A stretch of 64,000 nucleotides of DNA from CAVQCJ01 sp963849365 (lineage in GTDB: Bacteria; Actinomycetota; Actinomycetes; Prado026). How positions within the stretch are numbered: the first letter of the stretch is position 1; the number at the start of each line of letters is the position of its first letter. Shown in pieces: positions 61,382 through 64,000 of the stretch. The notes beneath the pieces were generated by a model. The model ran no database searches and was not told the origin of the DNA. It saw nothing but the letters and a program-made list of their open reading frames with translations. The position numbers and the translations under genes were made by a program. The stretch is taken from the NCBI GenBank assembly GCA_963849365.1, contig CAWKHA010000001.1, forward strand, positions 186,001-250,000. Reading direction: 5' to 3'.

Positions 61382-62362
61382 TCAGGTCTGCAGCATCTCG
61401 GGCGTGAGGTCCGCCTCCGTGCCGGGGATGCCCTCGTCCGCGGCGCGCTTGTCGGCCATGGCGAGCAGCCGCCGGATGCGGCCGGCCACCGCGTCCTTGG
61501 TCAGCGGCGGCTCGGCCAGCTGGCCGAGCTCCTCGAGGCTCGCCTGGCTGTGGTCCAGCCGCAGCCGCCCGGCGGCCGCGAGGTGGTCGGGGATCTCGTC
61601 GCCGAGGATCTCCAGCGCCCGCTTGACCCGGGCGCCGGCCGCGACCGCCGCCCGCGCGGACCGGCGCAGGTTGGCGTCGTCGAAGTTGGCGAGCCGGTTG
61701 GCGGTCGCACGCACCTCGCGGCGCATCCGCCGCTCCTCCCAGGCCAGCACGCTCTCGTGCGCACCCAGCCGGGTGAGCAGGGCGCTGATGGCGTCGCCGT
61801 CGCGCACCACGACCCGGTCGACCCCGCGCACCTCCCTGGCCTTCGCCGGGATCCCCATCCGCCGGGCGGCGCCGACCAGGGCGAGCGCCGCCTCCGGGCC
61901 CGGGCAGGTGATCTCCAGCGAGGACGAGCGGCCGGGTTCGGTGAGCGAGCCGTGCGCCAGGAAGGCCCCTCGCCACGCGGCCTCGGCGTCGCAGGTCGAC
62001 CCGGACACCACCTGCGGCGGCAGCCCGCGGACCGGCCGCCCGCGGCCGTCCAGCAGCCCGGTCTGACGGGCCAGCGCCTCGCCGTCCTTGACCACGCGCA
62101 CGACGTACCGGTTGCCGCGCCGCAGCCCGCCGGGGGCGAGCACGGCGACCTCGCTGACCTGTCCGAACACCTCGGCGATCTCGCGGCGCAGGCGGCGGGC
62201 GGCCGCCCCGGTGTCGAGCTCGGCCTCGACGACGATCCGGCCGCCGACGATGTGCAGGCCACCGGCGAACCGGAGCATGGCGGACACCTCGGCCTTGCGG
62301 CAGCAGGGTTTGGTCACCGTCAGCCTGGACAGCTCGTCCTTGACCGCCGCCGTCATCGCCAT
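61382..62362 (-). CDS. whiA: DNA-binding protein WhiA
   Basis: 326 aa. Homing-endonuclease-like N-terminal domain (TVTKPCCRKAEVSAMLRFAG, about 15-34) and a C-terminal helix-turn-helix (KDAVAGRIRRLLAMADKRA, about 292-310). WhiA controls sporulation septation in streptomycetes and occurs across Gram-positives. It overlaps yvcK by ten bases, the standard rapZ-yvcK-whiA cluster. Confidence 0.95.
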   Translation of the reverse strand: MAMTAAVKDELSRLTVTKPCCRKAEVSAMLRFAGGLHIVGGRIVVEAELDTGAAARRLRREIAEVFGQVSEVAVLAPGGLRRGNRYVVRVVKDGEALARQTGLLDGRGRPVRGLPPQVVSGSTCDAEAAWRGAFLAHGSLTEPGRSSSLEITCPGPEAALALVGAARRMGIPAKAREVRGVDRVVVRDGDAISALLTRLGAHESVLAWEERRMRREVRATANRLANFDDANLRRSARAAVAAGARVKRALEILGDEIPDHLAAAGRLRLDHSQASLEELGQLAEPPLTKDAVAGRIRRLLAMADKRAADEGIPGTEADLTPEMLQT

Positions 62363-63372
62363 GGGGGGATCCTGCCACGGCTCATCAGAGCCGAGTACGC
62401 GGCGGCCAGCCGGGTGGGGTCGTGCCTGGCAGTGCCGTCCGACGCCGCGACCCGGGCCAGCACGAGATCGGCTCCGAAGGACGCGGCCACGGACGCGAGC
62501 ACGACCGGGTCCGGCACGGCGGCCTCGTCGGCGAGCACCGCGTCCAGCTTCAGGTCGGGGGCGTGCGCGGCCAGGACCTCCAGGTACTGCTCGGGGGCGA
62601 AGCCGGTGGTCTCACCGGGCTGCGCCGCGAGGTTGAGGTTGACCAGGACACGGGCGTCCGAGCCGACCAGGGCGTCGCGCAGCTCGGGGACGAGCAGGTG
62701 CGGCAGCACGCTGGTGAACCACGAGCCGGGACCGAGCACCACCCAGTCGGCCGCGCGCACCGCCTCGATCGCCTCCGGACAGGCCGGCGGGTCCGGCGGG
62801 ACCAGCTGCACACCGACGACCCGGCCACGGGCGGTGGCCACCTCGACCTGGCCGCGCACCATGCGCGGCTCGGACTCCCCGTCGTGCAGGACCTGCGCGG
62901 CGATGTCCATCGGCATGGTGGCCATCGGCAGCACCCGGCCCCTGGCCCCGAGCAGCCGGCCGACGTGGTCCAGCCCCTCGACGGTGTCCCCGAGCAGCTG
63001 CCACAGCGCGACGATCAGCAGGTTGCCGACGGCGTGGCCCTGCAGTGCTCCGGTTCCGGAGAACCGGTGCTGGGACACCTCGCTCCACAGCCGGCCCCAC
63101 TCGTCGTCGCCGCACAGCGCCGTCAGCGCCATCCGCAGGTCGCCGGGGGGCAGGCAGCCGAACTCCTTCCGCAGCCGGCCGCTGGAGCCGCCGTCGTCCG
63201 CGACCGTGACCACCGCGGTCAGCTCCGGCGTCAGCTGCCGCAGCGCGGCCAGCGACGCGGCTAGGCCGTGCCCGCCACCGAGCGCCACCACCCGCGGGGG
63301 CCACGAGGTGCCCGGCGGTGCGGCGGGGTCGGGCGGTCCCGAAGACGGCGCCCGGCCAGCCGGCGGCACCAT
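62353..63372 (-). CDS. yvcK: YvcK/CofD-family gluconeogenesis factor
   Basis: 339 aa. VVALGGGHGLAASLAALRQL (about 29-48), TVADDGGSSGRLRKEFG (about 58-74) and VLVNLNLAAQPGET (about 238) are characteristic; the family binds UDP-GlcNAc and is needed for growth on gluconeogenic carbon and for cell-wall control. Lies between rapZ and whiA. Confidence 0.92.
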   Translation of the reverse strand: MVPPAGRAPSSGPPDPAAPPGTSWPPRVVALGGGHGLAASLAALRQLTPELTAVVTVADDGGSSGRLRKEFGCLPPGDLRMALTALCGDDEWGRLWSEVSQHRFSGTGALQGHAVGNLLIVALWQLLGDTVEGLDHVGRLLGARGRVLPMATMPMDIAAQVLHDGESEPRMVRGQVEVATARGRVVGVQLVPPDPPACPEAIEAVRAADWVVLGPGSWFTSVLPHLLVPELRDALVGSDARVLVNLNLAAQPGETTGFAPEQYLEVLAAHAPDLKLDAVLADEAAVPDPVVLASVAASFGADLVLARVAASDGTARHDPTRLAAAYSALMSRGRIPPWR

Positions 63373-63378
63373 CGGGCG

Positions 63379-64000
63379 CTACTCCCGGCCGAGGTCGCGG
63401 TGCACCACCTGGACCTCGACGTCGTCGGCGCGCAGCAGCCGGCCGAACGCCTCGGCCATGGCGACGCTGCGGTGCTTTCCCCCCGTGCAGCCGACCGCGA
63501 GCGTGAGGTAGCGCTTGCCCTCGCGCACGTAGCCGGGCAGGACCAGGCGCAGCACCTCGCCGAAGCGGTCGACCAGGGTGGCCGCCTCCGGCGACTCGAA
63601 CACGTACGCGGCGACGGCGGGGTCCAGGCCGGTCAGCGGGCGCAGCTCCGGCACCCAGTGCGGGTTCGGCAGGAACCGCACGTCGACCACCATGTCCGCG
63701 TCCACCGGCAGCCCGTACTTGAAGCCGAAGGAGAGCACGGTGGCCTGCAGCGCCGGGTTGTGATCGCCGGCGAACGCCTTCTCGATCTCGGCCCGCAGCT
63801 CGTGCACGTTCAGGTCGGAGGTGTCGATGACGAGGTCGGCCTCGCCGCGCAGCTCGTGCATGAGCTCGCGCTCGCGGGTGATGCCGTCCATGATCCGGCC
63901 GTCGCCCTGCAGCGGGTGCTTGCGGCGCACGCCCTCGAACCGGCGGACCAGGGCCTCGTCGCTCGCCTCCAGGAAGACCACGCGCGGGTCGACGGCGAAG
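63379..64000 (-). CDS. rapZ: RapZ-family nucleotide-binding protein (RNase adapter), 5' part outside window
   Basis: The C-terminal 206 residues; frame stays open to the window edge. VVFLEASDEALVRRFEGVRRKHPL, DLVIDTSDLNVHELR, FGFKYGLPVDADMVVDVRFLPNP and the C-terminal GCTGGKHRSVAMAE are RapZ hallmarks. The Walker A of the N-terminal kinase-like part is not in view. RapZ/YvcJ binds nucleotides and, in enterobacteria, guides RNase E; in Gram-positives its role is less clear. Confidence 0.93.
   Translation of the reverse strand, partial: FAVDPRVVFLEASDEALVRRFEGVRRKHPLQGDGRIMDGITRERELMHELRGEADLVIDTSDLNVHELRAEIEKAFAGDHNPALQATVLSFGFKYGLPVDADMVVDVRFLPNPHWVPELRPLTGLDPAVAAYVFESPEAATLVDRFGEVLRLVLPGYVREGKRYLTLAVGCTGGKHRSVAMAEAFGRLLRADDVEVQVVHRDLGRE

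Overview
The window is high-GC, gene-dense actinobacterial chromosome; no 64-kb neighbour context, plasmid, phage, IS, CRISPR, rRNA or tRNA signal was seen. The lineage call rests on RbpA, OpcA and WhiA, an InhA/MabA-like fabG-fabI pair, an ABC2-ctaA / ctaB-tkt neighbourhood next to a sufR-led SUF operon, frequent GTG starts and 1- or 4-nt start/stop overlaps. I cannot assign an order or genus. No stretch longer than 300 bases lacks a gene; the largest gaps (about 130-190 bases) hold promoters, hairpins or nothing I recognise.

Layout. 1-11 kb: miscellaneous envelope and housekeeping genes (alpha/beta-hydrolase, CPBP protease, a PHM-like copper lipoprotein, RDD protein, two methyltransferases, a DUF5995 protein, a lytic transglycosylase, SPFH/NfeD pair, ABC ATPase). 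10-25 kb: serB, SixA-like phosphatase, fabG-fabI, quinone oxidoreductase with the TldD/TldE pair, dodecin, moaA, SURF1, SDR, ABC exporter, enoyl-CoA hydratase with a small HTH protein. 25-31 kb: PIG-L deacetylase, a 1053-aa ATPase fused to a class III cyclase-like domain, an ABC-F protein, and a collapsed remnant of a neutral zinc metallopeptidase gene. 31-38.7 kb: SUF Fe-S assembly operon read leftward from sufR: sufR-sufB-sufD-Rieske ferredoxin-sufC-sufS-sufU-sufT-like-methyltransferase, with nearly every junction overlapping. 38.8-44.5 kb: ABC-2 transporter, a TetR-controlled FAD oxidoreductase, and the haem A pair ctaA/ctaB. 44.6-51.2 kb: pentose-phosphate operon tkt-tal-zwf-opcA-pgl. 51.3-64 kb, leftward: rapZ-yvcK-whiA, gap-pgk-tpiA, a dipeptide/oligopeptide ABC operon, secG and rbpA.

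How the parts fit: zwf with its assembly factor OpcA, pgl, tkt and tal make NADPH and pentoses beside the lower-glycolysis genes gap-pgk-tpiA; SUF supplies Fe-S clusters needed, for example, by MoaA; CtaA, CtaB and SURF1 serve cytochrome oxidase assembly.

Most notable: (1) the peptide ABC operon wedged between tpiA and secG carries seven single-base indels in about 3.2 kb while I see no other frameshift of this kind in intact-looking genes of the window, so it is either a bad patch of assembly or a decaying operon; (2) the metallopeptidase remnant keeps only its two ends; (3) many genes have a TANNNT element 6 or 7 bases before the start codon, the architecture of leaderless transcripts; (4) several convergent gene pairs put both stop codons inside one shared hairpin; (5) there is a perfect 18-bp TetR operator and a perfect 22-bp inverted repeat near the SUF/ABC-2 boundary. 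I did not find a convincing new multi-gene system; the least explained association is the methyltransferase translationally coupled to the end of the SUF operon.
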